From Acinetobacter sp. XS-4 (GTDB taxonomy: Bacteria; Pseudomonadota; Gammaproteobacteria; Pseudomonadales; Moraxellaceae), in assembly GCF_023920705.1 (NCBI RefSeq), contig NZ_CP094657.1, positions 1,488,001 through 1,552,000 of the forward strand: 64,000 nt of DNA, written 5' to 3'. Positions 44,304 to 53,971 of the stretch are shown in pieces. Every line of letters begins with the position of its first letter. The first letter of the stretch is position 1. Both the position numbers and the translations under genes were made by a program. Under the pieces are notes generated by a model, which had not been told where the DNA came from, did no database searches, and saw nothing but the letters and a program-made list of their open reading frames with translations.

Positions 44304-44831
44304 ATGAAAAAGTCTCTCATTTTATCAGTAATTACTTTGGGTTTAATGTCTATCAATGCCGCAAATGCTGCAACAGCAACAGGCACTTTGACTGTTAAAG
44401 CAACAATTACAAATAGTTGTGTATTGAACACTTCAGCTACAGGTACAACAGCTAACGCAGTTTTAGACTTTGGTACTTTAAGCTCTCTTGCGAGCAACGT
44501 AGATGCAGACACCACAACGACAGGTGGTACTGCAATTAAAGTTTTATGTAACAACACTGTGCCATGGACTTTGGCTTTCGATGCCGGCAAAAATGCTCAA
44601 ACGACTCAACGTCGTATGATTGGTGGCGCAACAAGCAACGAATTTATCCCTTATAACCTCTTCTCTGACACTAACCGTGCAACAGCAATTGGTATTGCAA
44701 CAACTGCATATAGCGGTACTGGTACTGGCGCACCACAAACAGTTAACGTGTACGGTCGTATTCCTGCTGGCTCAACTTTGCCAAGTGCTGGTAGCTATGT
44801 TGACACTGTGACTGTAACAGTGACTTATTAA
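44304..44831 (+). CDS. Major pilin, spore-coat-U (SCPU) domain, archaic chaperone-usher pilus
   Basis: A 175-residue secreted subunit: signal peptide residues 1-22 (ends AANA), then one SCPU domain with an N-terminal donor strand (TATGTLTVKATITNSCVL), two cysteines (Cys in NSCVL and VLCNNT) for a disulfide, and the closing strand SYVDTVTVTVTY. This is the CsuA/B type of subunit. First gene of a four-gene operon with chaperone, usher and tip subunit. Confidence 0.9.
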   Translation: MKKSLILSVITLGLMSINAANAATATGTLTVKATITNSCVLNTSATGTTANAVLDFGTLSSLASNVDADTTTTGGTAIKVLCNNTVPWTLAFDAGKNAQTTQRRMIGGATSNEFIPYNLFSDTNRATAIGIATTAYSGTGTGAPQTVNVYGRIPAGSTLPSAGSYVDTVTVTVTY

Positions 44832-44858
44832 TTTTTAATAAGTTTTATTGTGTTATTG

Positions 44859-44882
44859 CTAGCTCTTGATTCCAAGAGCTAG
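44859..44882 (+). promoter_or_regulatory. Intercistronic hairpin after pilin gene
   Basis: A 10-bp perfect stem CTAGCTCTTG/CAAGAGCTAG with loop ATTC and no poly-T. It could protect the pilin mRNA 3' end or partly attenuate downstream genes, giving more pilin than usher. Confidence 0.6.
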
Positions 44883-44913
44883 TCTAATTTGAGAAAGTAA
44901 TTCTGGGCAAATC

Positions 44914-45621
44914 ATGAGAAAAAATATCTTTGTTATTACAAGTTTATTGGTATTTTTGCCTAGTATACTGAATGCTGCATCAATTCGTCTTTCGCCTGTA
45001 AGTGTTGAAATCTTAAATGATCAAGCGGCATCCTCAATTAGCTTATATAACCAGTCAAATGAAAGCAGCGATTTGCAGGTGCGTGTATTTGAATGGCGCC
45101 AAAATGCTGGGCAAGATCAATTAATACCTACAGATGAGATCGCAGTTAGCCCACCATTTTTAAAATTACAACCTAATGATTCTTATAATTTACGTGTAGT
45201 TAGAATTAATCCAGCACCAGTTTCTGGTGAACAAACCTATCGCATAATTATTGATGAGCTACCAAAACCGATTGATAACCGTAAAGCGGATCAAGGGGTT
45301 AACGTACTACTACGTTCGTCATTGCCCCTATTTGTAGTCAATAAAGATGCAATTACTAAACTTACTTGGTCAATACAACAAGAGCAAAATAATTCCTCTC
45401 TTATAATTAATAATATTGGCAATCGACATGCACTTTTAAGTAATTTAACGCTTGTTGATACAACAGCAAATAAAAGTTATCCCATTAAAGTAAATACTGT
45501 GAATGGTTATATTCTTGCAGGCAAAGCAAGAAATTTTAATATTAGTCCTGATTTTAAATTTCAAGCGGATCATAAATATAATATTTCATTAAATATTAAC
45601 GGTAAGCAAACATCTCTTTAA
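44914..45621 (+). CDS. Periplasmic pilus chaperone (PapD-like, CsuC type)
   Basis: A 235-residue protein with a signal peptide (residues 1-21, ends LNA) and two Ig-like domains: SIRLSPVSVEILNDQAASSISLYN (strand A1), VRVFEWRQNAGQDQLIPTDEIAVSPPFLKLQP (F1-G1 region typical of archaic chaperones) and YRIIIDELP. It folds pilin subunits by donor-strand complementation and hands them to the usher 10 nt downstream. Confidence 0.92.
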   Translation: MRKNIFVITSLLVFLPSILNAASIRLSPVSVEILNDQAASSISLYNQSNESSDLQVRVFEWRQNAGQDQLIPTDEIAVSPPFLKLQPNDSYNLRVVRINPAPVSGEQTYRIIIDELPKPIDNRKADQGVNVLLRSSLPLFVVNKDAITKLTWSIQQEQNNSSLIINNIGNRHALLSNLTLVDTTANKSYPIKVNTVNGYILAGKARNFNISPDFKFQADHKYNISLNINGKQTSL

Positions 45622-45631
45622 AGAGGCACCC

Positions 45632-48070
45632 ATGAAATATCTCGTAAGTGCCTTATGTGTTATGTACTTGCCGGTTCATGCTTTTGCTGAATCATTGCAA
45701 GACAACACCAATGTTGCTTTACCAAGTATTCCGGAAGTTACAAATTCTTCTCATCAGGTATTCATTTCTGATAAGGCGTACACGCAGCTTTTCTTAAAGA
45801 TTTCTATTAACTCGAATATTTCAACAGATTTGATTTCGGTTCGCCAAGATCAAGATAGAAAGCTATCTATTCGAGCTCGTGACTTAAAAGTTTTAAGAGT
45901 GAAAATGGATGAGCAGATTCCTGATAGCCAATGGGTGTGTATTGATGAGCTAAAAGGAATCCGGTTTAAATATTTAGAGAATGAGCAGGCTCTAAATTTA
46001 CAAGTTCCGTCGAGCATGTTGACGGATTATTCAGTTGACTTAAATGGCCAGCAGATCACCAGCCCTCATTTACTCAAAATGAAGCCCTTAAACGCGGCTA
46101 TTCTGAACTATAGTTTGTATAACACCATAACCAATGACGAGAATGTTTTCTCAGGTTCAGCAGAAGGAATCTTTAACAGCGCAATCGGTAATTTTTCTTC
46201 AGGTGTTTTATACAGCGGCAGTAATGAAACGAGTTATAGCCATGAAAAATGGGTGCGCTTGGAGAGTAAGTGGCAGTACGTAGACCCTGAAAAGATCAGG
46301 ATATATACCTTAGGGGATTTCATCTCCAATAGTTCGGACTGGGGGAATAGTGTACGTCTGGCTGGTTTCCAGTGGTCAAGTGCTTATACTCAACGAGGTG
46401 ATATTGTCACCTCAGCACTCCCACAATTTTCCGGCTCAGCTGCACTTCCTTCAACTTTAGATTTATACGTTAACCAGCAAAAGATTTATTCAGGACTGGT
46501 GCCTTCAGGTCCATTTGACATTAAACAGCTTCCGTTTATTTCAGGAAATGAAGTTACCCTTGTGACTACCGATGCAACAGGTCAACAGAGTGTGACCAAA
46601 CAGGCTTACTATTTTTCATCAAAAATTCTGGCAAAAGGCATTAATGAATTTTCAGTAGATGTCGGGGTTCCACGCTATAACTATGGACTTTATTCAAACG
46701 ATTACGATGATGCCACTTTTGCTTCGGGTGCGATTCGATACGGTTACAGCAACTCGCTGACCTTAAGTGGTGGTGCAGAGGCTTCAACAGATGGTTTATC
46801 GAACCTCGGCACTGGTTTTGCCAAGAATCTGTTTGGTTTTGGGGTGATTAATGCTGACATCGCAGCGAGCCAGTATAAAGATGAAAACGGTTATTCTGCT
46901 TTGCTTGGATTAGAAGGGCGTATTAGCAAAAATATTTCGTTTAATACCAGTTACCGCAAAGTATTTGATAATTACTTTGACCTTGCCCGTGTGTCTCAAA
47001 TTCGCTATTTAAAAGATAATCAATCTGATGATGAATCCAAAAATTATTTAAGCTACAGTGCACTGGCAGATGAGATTTTTAGGGCAGGAATTAACTATAA
47101 TTTTTATGCAGGCTATGGCGTTTATCTGGGCTATAACCAGATTAAATATAGCGACAACTCTTACAAGTTAGTGTCTGCCAATTTAAGTGGAAGTTTGAAC
47201 AAGAACTGGGGCTTTTATACCTCGGCATATAAAGATTATGAAAACCAAAAAGACTATGGCATTTACTTTGCAATGCGCTATACACCATCTAGCCGAGTCA
47301 ATGCGATTACGAGTGTGTCTAATGAAAGTGGTAAAACAACGTATAGACAAGAAATAAATGGATTTAGCGATCCACAAATCGGTGCATTTGGATGGGGGGG
47401 CTATGTTGAGCGTGATCAAGATGCGAATCAAAACAATGCATCGGCCTATGCTTCTTACCGTGCTCGGGCGGCTTATCTGACAGGTCGATACAACCGAATT
47501 GGGGATAACGATCAGATTGCACTTTCAGCGACAGGTTCATTGGTTGCGGCAGCAGGACGAGTGTTTGCGGCTAATGAAATTGGAGACGGCTATGCAGTTG
47601 TGACCAATGCTGGGCCACAAAGCCAAATTTTAAATGGTGGGGTAAATTTAGGAGCAACTGATGGAACTGGTCGATTCTTAATTGCAAATTTAAGACCCTA
47701 TCAGCTTCATCATATCTATCTAGATCCATCATATTTACCTTTAGAGTGGGATGTTAAATCCACTAACCAAACAGCATTTGTAGGTTACCGCCAAGGGACT
47801 TTGATTGACTTCGGCGCTCATCAGGTCATTTCAGGATTAGTGAAACTTGTTGACTCGAGTAACTCTCCTTTATTACCAGGTTATACGGTTCGCATTAATG
47901 GGCAACAAAATGGGGTGGTTGGCTACGATGGTGAAGTATTTATTCCAAACCTGTTAAAACAAAACAAACTTGAAGTGGATCTTCTGGATCATGGCTCATG
48001 CCAAGTTAATTTTGTGTATGAAAATAAGCAATACAGTGCTAAAAAATTGGGGCCTTATGTATGTCGATAA
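45632..48070 (+). CDS. Outer-membrane pilus usher (FimD/CsuD type)
   Basis: An 812-residue usher. The signal peptide (residues 1-19) is followed by an N-terminal chaperone-binding domain, a 24-strand beta-barrel region (about 170-650) with GNSVRLAGFQWSSAYTQRGDIVTSALPQFSGSA and a plug-like insert, and C-terminal domains ending FVYENKQYSAKKLGPYVCR. Size and segments match FimD/PapC-family ushers. It overlaps the tip-subunit gene by 10 nt, so the two are translationally coupled. Confidence 0.93.
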   Translation: MKYLVSALCVMYLPVHAFAESLQDNTNVALPSIPEVTNSSHQVFISDKAYTQLFLKISINSNISTDLISVRQDQDRKLSIRARDLKVLRVKMDEQIPDSQWVCIDELKGIRFKYLENEQALNLQVPSSMLTDYSVDLNGQQITSPHLLKMKPLNAAILNYSLYNTITNDENVFSGSAEGIFNSAIGNFSSGVLYSGSNETSYSHEKWVRLESKWQYVDPEKIRIYTLGDFISNSSDWGNSVRLAGFQWSSAYTQRGDIVTSALPQFSGSAALPSTLDLYVNQQKIYSGLVPSGPFDIKQLPFISGNEVTLVTTDATGQQSVTKQAYYFSSKILAKGINEFSVDVGVPRYNYGLYSNDYDDATFASGAIRYGYSNSLTLSGGAEASTDGLSNLGTGFAKNLFGFGVINADIAASQYKDENGYSALLGLEGRISKNISFNTSYRKVFDNYFDLARVSQIRYLKDNQSDDESKNYLSYSALADEIFRAGINYNFYAGYGVYLGYNQIKYSDNSYKLVSANLSGSLNKNWGFYTSAYKDYENQKDYGIYFAMRYTPSSRVNAITSVSNESGKTTYRQEINGFSDPQIGAFGWGGYVERDQDANQNNASAYASYRARAAYLTGRYNRIGDNDQIALSATGSLVAAAGRVFAANEIGDGYAVVTNAGPQSQILNGGVNLGATDGTGRFLIANLRPYQLHHIYLDPSYLPLEWDVKSTNQTAFVGYRQGTLIDFGAHQVISGLVKLVDSSNSPLLPGYTVRINGQQNGVVGYDGEVFIPNLLKQNKLEVDLLDHGSCQVNFVYENKQYSAKKLGPYVCR

Positions 48071-49089
48071 CTACTGTGAGTCATAGTTTTTGGATGAAGA
48101 GTAAAAAGTTTTCATTGGCCATAAAGTATATTTTAGCGATTGTTCTGTTTTTTATATTATATGCATTTTTTAGTTCAGCACATGCGGCTTGTACGGTAAC
48201 TGGAACCACTAATAGTACGTATACCTACACGGCTGCTACCATTAATAGTGATGCAAACATAAACTTTTCTGGCACGATTAGCTGTCTTGGGGGGCGTACT
48301 ACTCCTGAAATTTCAGCTTATATGTGTATGAAAACGGTATTTACGGGAACAACAAACACCAATAACAGTGTTTCATTACCTTATACAGTCACTGCAATTG
48401 TAGGTGGGGCAGGTTCTTCTACCACGAATCAATCCTCCAATGTTTGGTATGGTCCAGTGAGAACGGTCTCTTCAAATAATATTATTAGTTACTCAGTAAA
48501 TGTAAAAGTCCCAGCTCGCACAGGATCTCTTATTGCCTATCCTAAAGGGACATATACGGGCACGGTTCAGCTTTTTTGGGACATGCAAGCAAGCTCTAGT
48601 ACTGTCTGTGAAGGAAATAGTGGTGGAGGATGGGACTCAGGCAATGCCACTATCACTGCTAATTATGTTATGCCGAGTTTGTGCCAATTGGATTCAACAT
48701 CAAATGTAGATTTTGGCAATATCAATGATATTGGTACGACGAGTCGTGATTATACCGCGCAAGGTGCCGTGAATACGACGTGCAACAATGGAACCTCATA
48801 TAGCATTTATTTGGGCGATGGAAATAGCCGTATTGCTGGCGGCTTTAGACGTATGACAAATGGTAGTAGTCAATATATCCCTTATCAGCTATATCAGAAC
48901 TCGACTTATACTACAGTATGGGACACTACTGGTGGTGTAACCACGGTTGGAGGTTCTGGAGGTGTTTCTAAAACAGGCTCTGGTAATGCCCAAAGTACAA
49001 ATGTCTATGGAAAAATTCCGCAGGGTACAGCTATTTCAACGACACCTGGTAATTACTCAGATACGATAGTTGTTACAGTAACTTATTAA
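48061..49089 (+). CDS. Tip adhesin with two SCPU domains
   Basis: A 342-residue exported protein. The signal is long (hydrophobic residues 18-40, ends SSAHA); an alternative ATG at 48094 gives a more usual signal. Two SCPU domains follow: one from about residue 44 (CTVTGTTNSTYTY) and one from about 207 (PSLCQLDSTSNVDFGNIND) ending NYSDTIVVTVTY. The two-domain plan matches CsuE, the tip adhesin of archaic pili that binds hydrophobic surfaces. Last gene of the operon. Confidence 0.88.
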   Translation: MSITTVSHSFWMKSKKFSLAIKYILAIVLFFILYAFFSSAHAACTVTGTTNSTYTYTAATINSDANINFSGTISCLGGRTTPEISAYMCMKTVFTGTTNTNNSVSLPYTVTAIVGGAGSSTTNQSSNVWYGPVRTVSSNNIISYSVNVKVPARTGSLIAYPKGTYTGTVQLFWDMQASSSTVCEGNSGGGWDSGNATITANYVMPSLCQLDSTSNVDFGNINDIGTTSRDYTAQGAVNTTCNNGTSYSIYLGDGNSRIAGGFRRMTNGSSQYIPYQLYQNSTYTTVWDTTGGVTTVGGSGGVSKTGSGNAQSTNVYGKIPQGTAISTTPGNYSDTIVVTVTY

Positions 49090-49582
49090 TAATCTATTGG
49101 AAATTGATATTGAGTCTGTTTTTTATATTAGGTTGCTCATGTGAATAGTCTTGAGTTTGATATTTGATATTTAAGCCAAATTTGATTTGAAACATCTAGC
49201 TCTAAAGAGTACTAGCTATAAATTTGATTTTTAATTGTTCTAAATAGATGTAAAAAGGTGATCAACGGTAATGTTGTTTTAGAATAAGTAAAAATAGAAA
49301 AAGACAAATTAAAAAAATAAGAAAAAACATCTGATGAATAAATACCTTATGAATATTAAATGTATTTTTACACAAGTTAACAGATTGTACAAATTAAATT
49401 ACAGTTGTCTTATCTTCATTTAATCTTTCTTATCAATAAAAAAAGCTTTTAGAGGCGACGCTGGTTATTCATAATTTAGTTATTTGTATTGGAAAACAAA
49501 GTGTTAAAATTGTGGGGTTGGGATGTTTTGAATATATAACTATCTCTAATTTTAACCTATTGAAAATACTAAGGTTTATAAC
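49090..49582. other. AT-rich intergenic region
   Basis: No gene or clear terminator recognised after the pilus operon. Simple A+T-rich sequence leading to the MFS gene. Confidence 0.5.
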
Positions 49583-50749
49583 TTGTTCCAACCACTTACA
49601 ATCCAAACTAGACTCGGCGGATTCTACTTTTTTTACTATTCCATTGTTGGTACGTTCATGCCTTATTGGAATTTATATCTTCAAGATCAAGGGTTTAATT
49701 ATCAGGAAATAGGTGTTTTATCATCAATTGCGATTGTAACTCGTTTTTTTGCGCCTTTAGTTTGGGGATGGATAGCTGACAAATCTGGTAAGAGAATGCT
49801 ATTAGTGCGGTTGGCGACTTGGATGGAATCATGTATATGGTTAGCTATTTTTATAGTGCCAAATACGTTTCAATCCATAGCTTTACTCATGCTTATTTTT
49901 AGCTTCTTCCAAAATGCTATTTTAGCTCAATTTGAAGGGGTTACTTTATTTTGGTTGGGTGATCAAAAAGCTAAACTTTATGGCAAAATTCGTAAGTGGG
50001 GATCTGTTGGATTTATTGTCGGTGTTTTTGTTATTGGTGCACTTCTGGAAATAGTACCTATTTCAATGCTCCCAATTCTATTATTAATTATTGCTTCATT
50101 GGCATTTATTTGGTCTTTCACTATTCGAGAACCGGATGGTGCGCCAACTTCACAAAAGCATTTAGAGCCTTTACTTCCTGTACTTAAACGCCCGATAGTA
50201 GCTGCATTTTTTACAATTGAATTTATTTTACTTTTTTCACATGCGCCTTTTTATAGTTTTTATAGCAACTTTCTGAAATCTTTGAATTTTAGTACGACTG
50301 AAATTGGATTTTTATGGGCTGTAGGGATTTTTGCAGAAATTTTTATGTTTTCAATTGCGCCAAAGATCTTTCAACGGTTTTCATGGCGTAGTTTAGTAAT
50401 TGTGTGCTTGCTAGTGACGAGCATACGTTGGATGCTTGTTGGACTATTTTCGCATTACTTTGTTGGCCAACTTTTTGCGCAGTGTTTGCATGCTTTTAGT
50501 TTTGGTTTATTTCACTTAATCGCGATGCGAGTTATTTTTCAAAATTTCTCTGCTGGACAACAAGGGCGTGGACAAGCTCTTTACAGTACCATGTGGGGGT
50601 TAGGTGTGGCTTCTGGTAGTGTTCTTGCTGGGCATTTCTGGAAAATTCTTTCTGGTGAGCTCATTTTTATGTGCGCCAGTATGGTTGTACTCATGGGTTT
50701 ATGCTTTGTAATGTGGCTTCCTAAACAAGTTGATTCTTCAACGGCATAA
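49583..50749 (+). CDS. MFS transporter, HcaT/PPP-like (MFS_1_like)
   Basis: A 388-residue 12-helix transporter from a TTG start with AAGG 8 nt upstream. MFS_1_like features: GGFYFFYYSIVGTFMPYWNLYLQ at the N-terminus, VWGWIADKSGKRMLLV (motif A) and RKWGSVGFIVGVF. The HcaT group contains a phenylpropionate permease; the substrate here is unknown. It is a single gene. Confidence 0.85.
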   Translation: MFQPLTIQTRLGGFYFFYYSIVGTFMPYWNLYLQDQGFNYQEIGVLSSIAIVTRFFAPLVWGWIADKSGKRMLLVRLATWMESCIWLAIFIVPNTFQSIALLMLIFSFFQNAILAQFEGVTLFWLGDQKAKLYGKIRKWGSVGFIVGVFVIGALLEIVPISMLPILLLIIASLAFIWSFTIREPDGAPTSQKHLEPLLPVLKRPIVAAFFTIEFILLFSHAPFYSFYSNFLKSLNFSTTEIGFLWAVGIFAEIFMFSIAPKIFQRFSWRSLVIVCLLVTSIRWMLVGLFSHYFVGQLFAQCLHAFSFGLFHLIAMRVIFQNFSAGQQGRGQALYSTMWGLGVASGSVLAGHFWKILSGELIFMCASMVVLMGLCFVMWLPKQVDSSTA

Positions 50750-50904
50750 GCATGAGATAATGTAAAACAAAGAATTTATATTGAAAAATGCAAGTAAATA
50801 TAAAATTGTTTAATGACTTGTTGTAGCACGTTACAGTTGAAAAATATTGTTTTTATATGGTTATGGAGCAGTGATTTTGTCAAAAAATATGCTAACTTAA
50901 CTTC

Positions 50905-51408
50905 ATGCGTTTAATGATTAATAAATCTATGAAAAATATTTATATTATTGGATTATTGTGGGCTTGTTCTGGTTTAGCTGTGGCGGAAACGGCTACTCAA
51001 CAGCCAGCTGAACAACCTGTTCGGACTGCAAGTAATCCTAATGCTATACGTATTGTTACGCGTCCTGAAATTATGGGATTATGGGGAATGGAAATTCCAA
51101 ATAATAAGAAATGTGTGGAATATTATAACTTCCGTAGTAGTAATGATGTTGTGATCAAAAGTGGTCAAGAATGGTCATATGGCTTATATGAATATCAACC
51201 ATCCGATGATCCTAAAGAGCAGTTAGCTGCTTTAGTGATGCAAATTAAATTTGATAATAATAAAGTGGATTGTTCAGGTCAGAAACAAGATCAAACAGGT
51301 GATGTTTCTCAGTATTTTGTACAGTGGAAAAATGATCATACTATCAACTTCTGTTCCACTGCTAAGGGTGAGAAGTGTTTTGCGACTTTACGTAGAGTCC
51401 TACCATAA
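50905..51408 (+). CDS. Exported hypothetical protein
   Basis: A 167-residue protein with a signal peptide ending SGLAVA; starts at 50905, 50914 or 50929 are all possible and none has a clear ribosome site. The mature domain begins EIMGLWGMEIPNNKKCVEYYNF and contains four cysteines (KKCVEY, KVDCSG, NFCSTAKGEKCF), probably two disulfides. No family was recognised. A strong shared terminator follows. Confidence 0.75.
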   Translation: MRLMINKSMKNIYIIGLLWACSGLAVAETATQQPAEQPVRTASNPNAIRIVTRPEIMGLWGMEIPNNKKCVEYYNFRSSNDVVIKSGQEWSYGLYEYQPSDDPKEQLAALVMQIKFDNNKVDCSGQKQDQTGDVSQYFVQWKNDHTINFCSTAKGEKCFATLRRVLP

Positions 51409-51420
51409 AGTAATAGATCT

Positions 51421-51455
51421 AAAAAAAGCCTCTTACTTATAAGAGGCTTTTTTTA
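51421..51455. terminator. Bidirectional terminator
   Basis: AAAAAAAGCCTCTT pairs with AAGAGGCTTTTTTT (14 bp) between the exported protein gene and the convergent accC. Confidence 0.93.
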
Positions 51456-52826
51456 TTATGCAGTTTCAGCTTTCTTCTTTTCTTCCAATTGCTTTAACAA
51501 GTGCTTTTCAAGGTAATGGATGTCCATTGCTTGAGAACAGAAGCTCTTATCTTGCAAAATGAGATCTTTATGAAGAGGAATGTTGGTTTTAATTCCTGTA
51601 AGGATCATTTCATCTAACGCTTGACGCATACGTGCAAGTGATGTTTCACGGTCTTTACCATGAGAAATCAGTTTAGCAATCATAGAGTCATAGTAGGGTG
51701 GAATGCTATATTCTGGATAGATATGAGAATCTAAACGAATACCAGCACCGCCTGGCGCATAGAAACTTTCAATTTTACCTGGTGAAGGTAAGAAAGTTGT
51801 TGGATCTTCAGCATTGATACGACATTCGATTGCATGACCATTAACTTTGATGTCTTCTTGTTGAAGCTCTAGTCCTAGGCCGCCTGCGATACGTAGTTGT
51901 TGTTCAATAATGTCAACACCAGTAACCATTTCAGTAACAGGGTGCTCTACCTGAACACGAGTGTTCATTTCGATAAAGAAGAATTCACCGTCTTCAAATA
52001 AAAACTCAAACGTACCAGCACCACGATATTGCATTAACTGACATGCGTGAACACATGCTTCTAGAATATCAGCTCGAGCTTGTTCTGGTAGATTTGGTGC
52101 AGGCGCTTCTTCTAGCACTTTTTGGTGACGACGTTGTAATGAACAGTCACGGTCATATAAATGAATCGCATGACCATTACCATCACCAAGAATTTGAACT
52201 TCGACATGGCGAGGTTTCTGTAAAAAACGCTCCATGTAAACCGTATCATCGCCAAACCACATTTCTGCATCGCGCTGCGCTGCTTGAACTGATTCAAGTA
52301 GTGTATCTACACGCTCAACAATACGCATACCGCGTCCACCGCCACCAGATGCCGCTTTAACAATAAGCGGGAAACCGATTTCTTTAGCTTCTGCCAAGGC
52401 ATTGTGGATGGTTACAGCATGGTCGCAACCAGGTACCGTAGGTACACCAGCTTTTTTCATGGCAACAATCGCAGAAACTTTATTCCCCATAAGGCGAATA
52501 TGCTCTGGACGAGGGCCAATAAAAGTAAAACCTGAACTTTCTACAATTTCAGCAAATTCAGCATTTTCTGAAAGAAAGCCATAGCCGGGATGAATAGCAT
52601 CGGCACCGGTAATTTCTGCAGCAGTAATAATTGCCGGGATATTTAAATAGCTATCACTACTTGCACCGGGACCAATACATACTGCTTCATCAACAAAACG
52701 TAAATGCATCAAGTCCTTATCGGCATCTGAATAGATACCAACAGTCTTGATTCCTAATGTTTTGCAAGCCCGGGTAATTCGTAAAGCGATTTCACCACGG
52801 TTTGCAATTAAAACTTTTTGCAACAT
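51456..52826 (-). CDS. accC: Biotin carboxylase subunit of acetyl-CoA carboxylase
   Basis: A 456-residue ATP-grasp enzyme that carboxylates biotin on AccB. N-terminal [36 protein letters not shown], glycine-rich lid [14 protein letters not shown], and active-site [18 protein letters not shown]. Full length. It follows accB by 17 nt in the aroQ-accB-accC operon. Confidence 0.97.
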   Translation of the reverse strand: MLQKVLIANRGEIALRITRACKTLGIKTVGIYSDADKDLMHLRFVDEAVCIGPGASSDSYLNIPAIITAAEITGADAIHPGYGFLSENAEFAEIVESSGFTFIGPRPEHIRLMGNKVSAIVAMKKAGVPTVPGCDHAVTIHNALAEAKEIGFPLIVKAASGGGGRGMRIVERVDTLLESVQAAQRDAEMWFGDDTVYMERFLQKPRHVEVQILGDGNGHAIHLYDRDCSLQRRHQKVLEEAPAPNLPEQARADILEACVHACQLMQYRGAGTFEFLFEDGEFFFIEMNTRVQVEHPVTEMVTGVDIIEQQLRIAGGLGLELQQEDIKVNGHAIECRINAEDPTTFLPSPGKIESFYAPGGAGIRLDSHIYPEYSIPPYYDSMIAKLISHGKDRETSLARMRQALDEMILTGIKTNIPLHKDLILQDKSFCSQAMDIHYLEKHLLKQLEEKKKAETA

Positions 52827-52843
52827 AGACGTCCCCGAGGTAA

Positions 52844-53263
52844 TTACGCGCGATAACGGAATAAAGGTTGACCGAATTGGATTACATCGCCATTTTTCAC
52901 TAAAATTTCTTCAACCACGCCACTTTGAGTTGCTTCAATTGGGTTCATGATTTTCATTGCTTCAATAATACCCAAAGTTTCACCAGCAGATACAGTTTGA
53001 CCTACTTTAACAAATGGTGCTTCGCCTGGGCTTGGAGCAGCGTAGAACACGCCAACCATTGGAGAAGTTTCAACTGCTCCACGTGGTGTTTTTGCAACTG
53101 GTGCTACTGCAACAGGAGCTGCCGGAAGTGCTACACCAGCCGCAGCAACGACTGGGCTACGGCGAGTTAAAGCGATTGATTGATCACCTTCTTTAACTTC
53201 AATCGCTTGCAAGTCAGACTCAATCATTAAATCGATGAGTTTCTTAATTTTGCGGATATCCAT
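52844..53263 (-). CDS. accB: Biotin carboxyl carrier protein
   Basis: A 139-residue BCCP. N-terminal coiled part [23 protein letters not shown], an Ala/Pro/Val-rich flexible linker (about residues 38-62), then the biotinyl domain with the biotinylation motif [11 protein letters not shown] and the BCCP thumb around [19 protein letters not shown]. It carries biotin between AccC and AccAD. Confidence 0.97.
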   Translation of the reverse strand: MDIRKIKKLIDLMIESDLQAIEVKEGDQSIALTRRSPVVAAAGVALPAAPVAVAPVAKTPRGAVETSPMVGVFYAAPSPGEAPFVKVGQTVSAGETLGIIEAMKIMNPIEATQSGVVEEILVKNGDVIQFGQPLFRYRA

Positions 53264-53280
53264 GGGCGACTATTCCTAAA

Positions 53281-53736
53281 CTAGTTTGGGTTAGATGGTT
53301 GAATTTTTTCAATAGCGTAATCGAGTGCAAAGCTATAGCCTTTTGCACCGAGACCACAAATCACGCCAATTGCTTTATCGGATAAATATGAGTGATGTCT
53401 GAATGCTTCTCTTGCATGGACATTCGACAAATGTACTTCAATAAATGGAATGGCAACGCCAAGTAGGGCATCGCGTAGAGCAACGGAAGTATGGGTGAGG
53501 GCCGCAGGGTTAATAATAATAAGTTTTACGCCTTCGGTTTGTGCCTGATGAATACGGTCAACAATGGCACCTTCCCAATTGCTTTGAAAAGTATCTAATG
53601 TAATTGAAGCGTTTTGAGCTTGGGTAACGAGTTGTTGGTTAATATCACCTAAGGTAAGATGACCATATACTTCTGGTTCGCGTTTTCCCAGCAAATTCAA
53701 ATTCGGTCCATGAATCACCAAAATGGTCGAACTCAT
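53281..53736 (-). CDS. aroQ: 3-dehydroquinate dehydratase, type II
   Basis: A 151-residue shikimate-pathway enzyme. It begins [21 protein letters not shown] (catalytic Arg and Tyr region), with [17 protein letters not shown] and [20 protein letters not shown] carrying the catalytic His. First gene of the aroQ-accB-accC operon, as in many gamma-proteobacteria; the promoter should lie in 53737-53971. Confidence 0.96.
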   Translation of the reverse strand: MSSTILVIHGPNLNLLGKREPEVYGHLTLGDINQQLVTQAQNASITLDTFQSNWEGAIVDRIHQAQTEGVKLIIINPAALTHTSVALRDALLGVAIPFIEVHLSNVHAREAFRHHSYLSDKAIGVICGLGAKGYSFALDYAIEKIQPSNPN

Positions 53737-53971
53737 TCAGATTGCTCCAGCTCTAAAGTTGCAAATACTCTTTGCAAGATGTCTGCAAAGTTTGCTTATT
53801 ATGGCATATGTTTCTACAATTTTTTTATAATTTGTTTTAATTGTCGCAGAAATGGTACACCAAATTCGGCTTATATATTGTAAATTTTGCGATGATTTAG
53901 CAATGTTAAAAAATGACAAAATTTCAAGTAATTTAATGAAGCTTATTTTAAACTGAATTGACAAAAACAGT

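Noticed and set aside
44304..49089. Naming the pilus operon csu or prp
   Set aside because: Gene number differs from csu, and the match to the photo-regulated prp genes cannot be verified without comparison.
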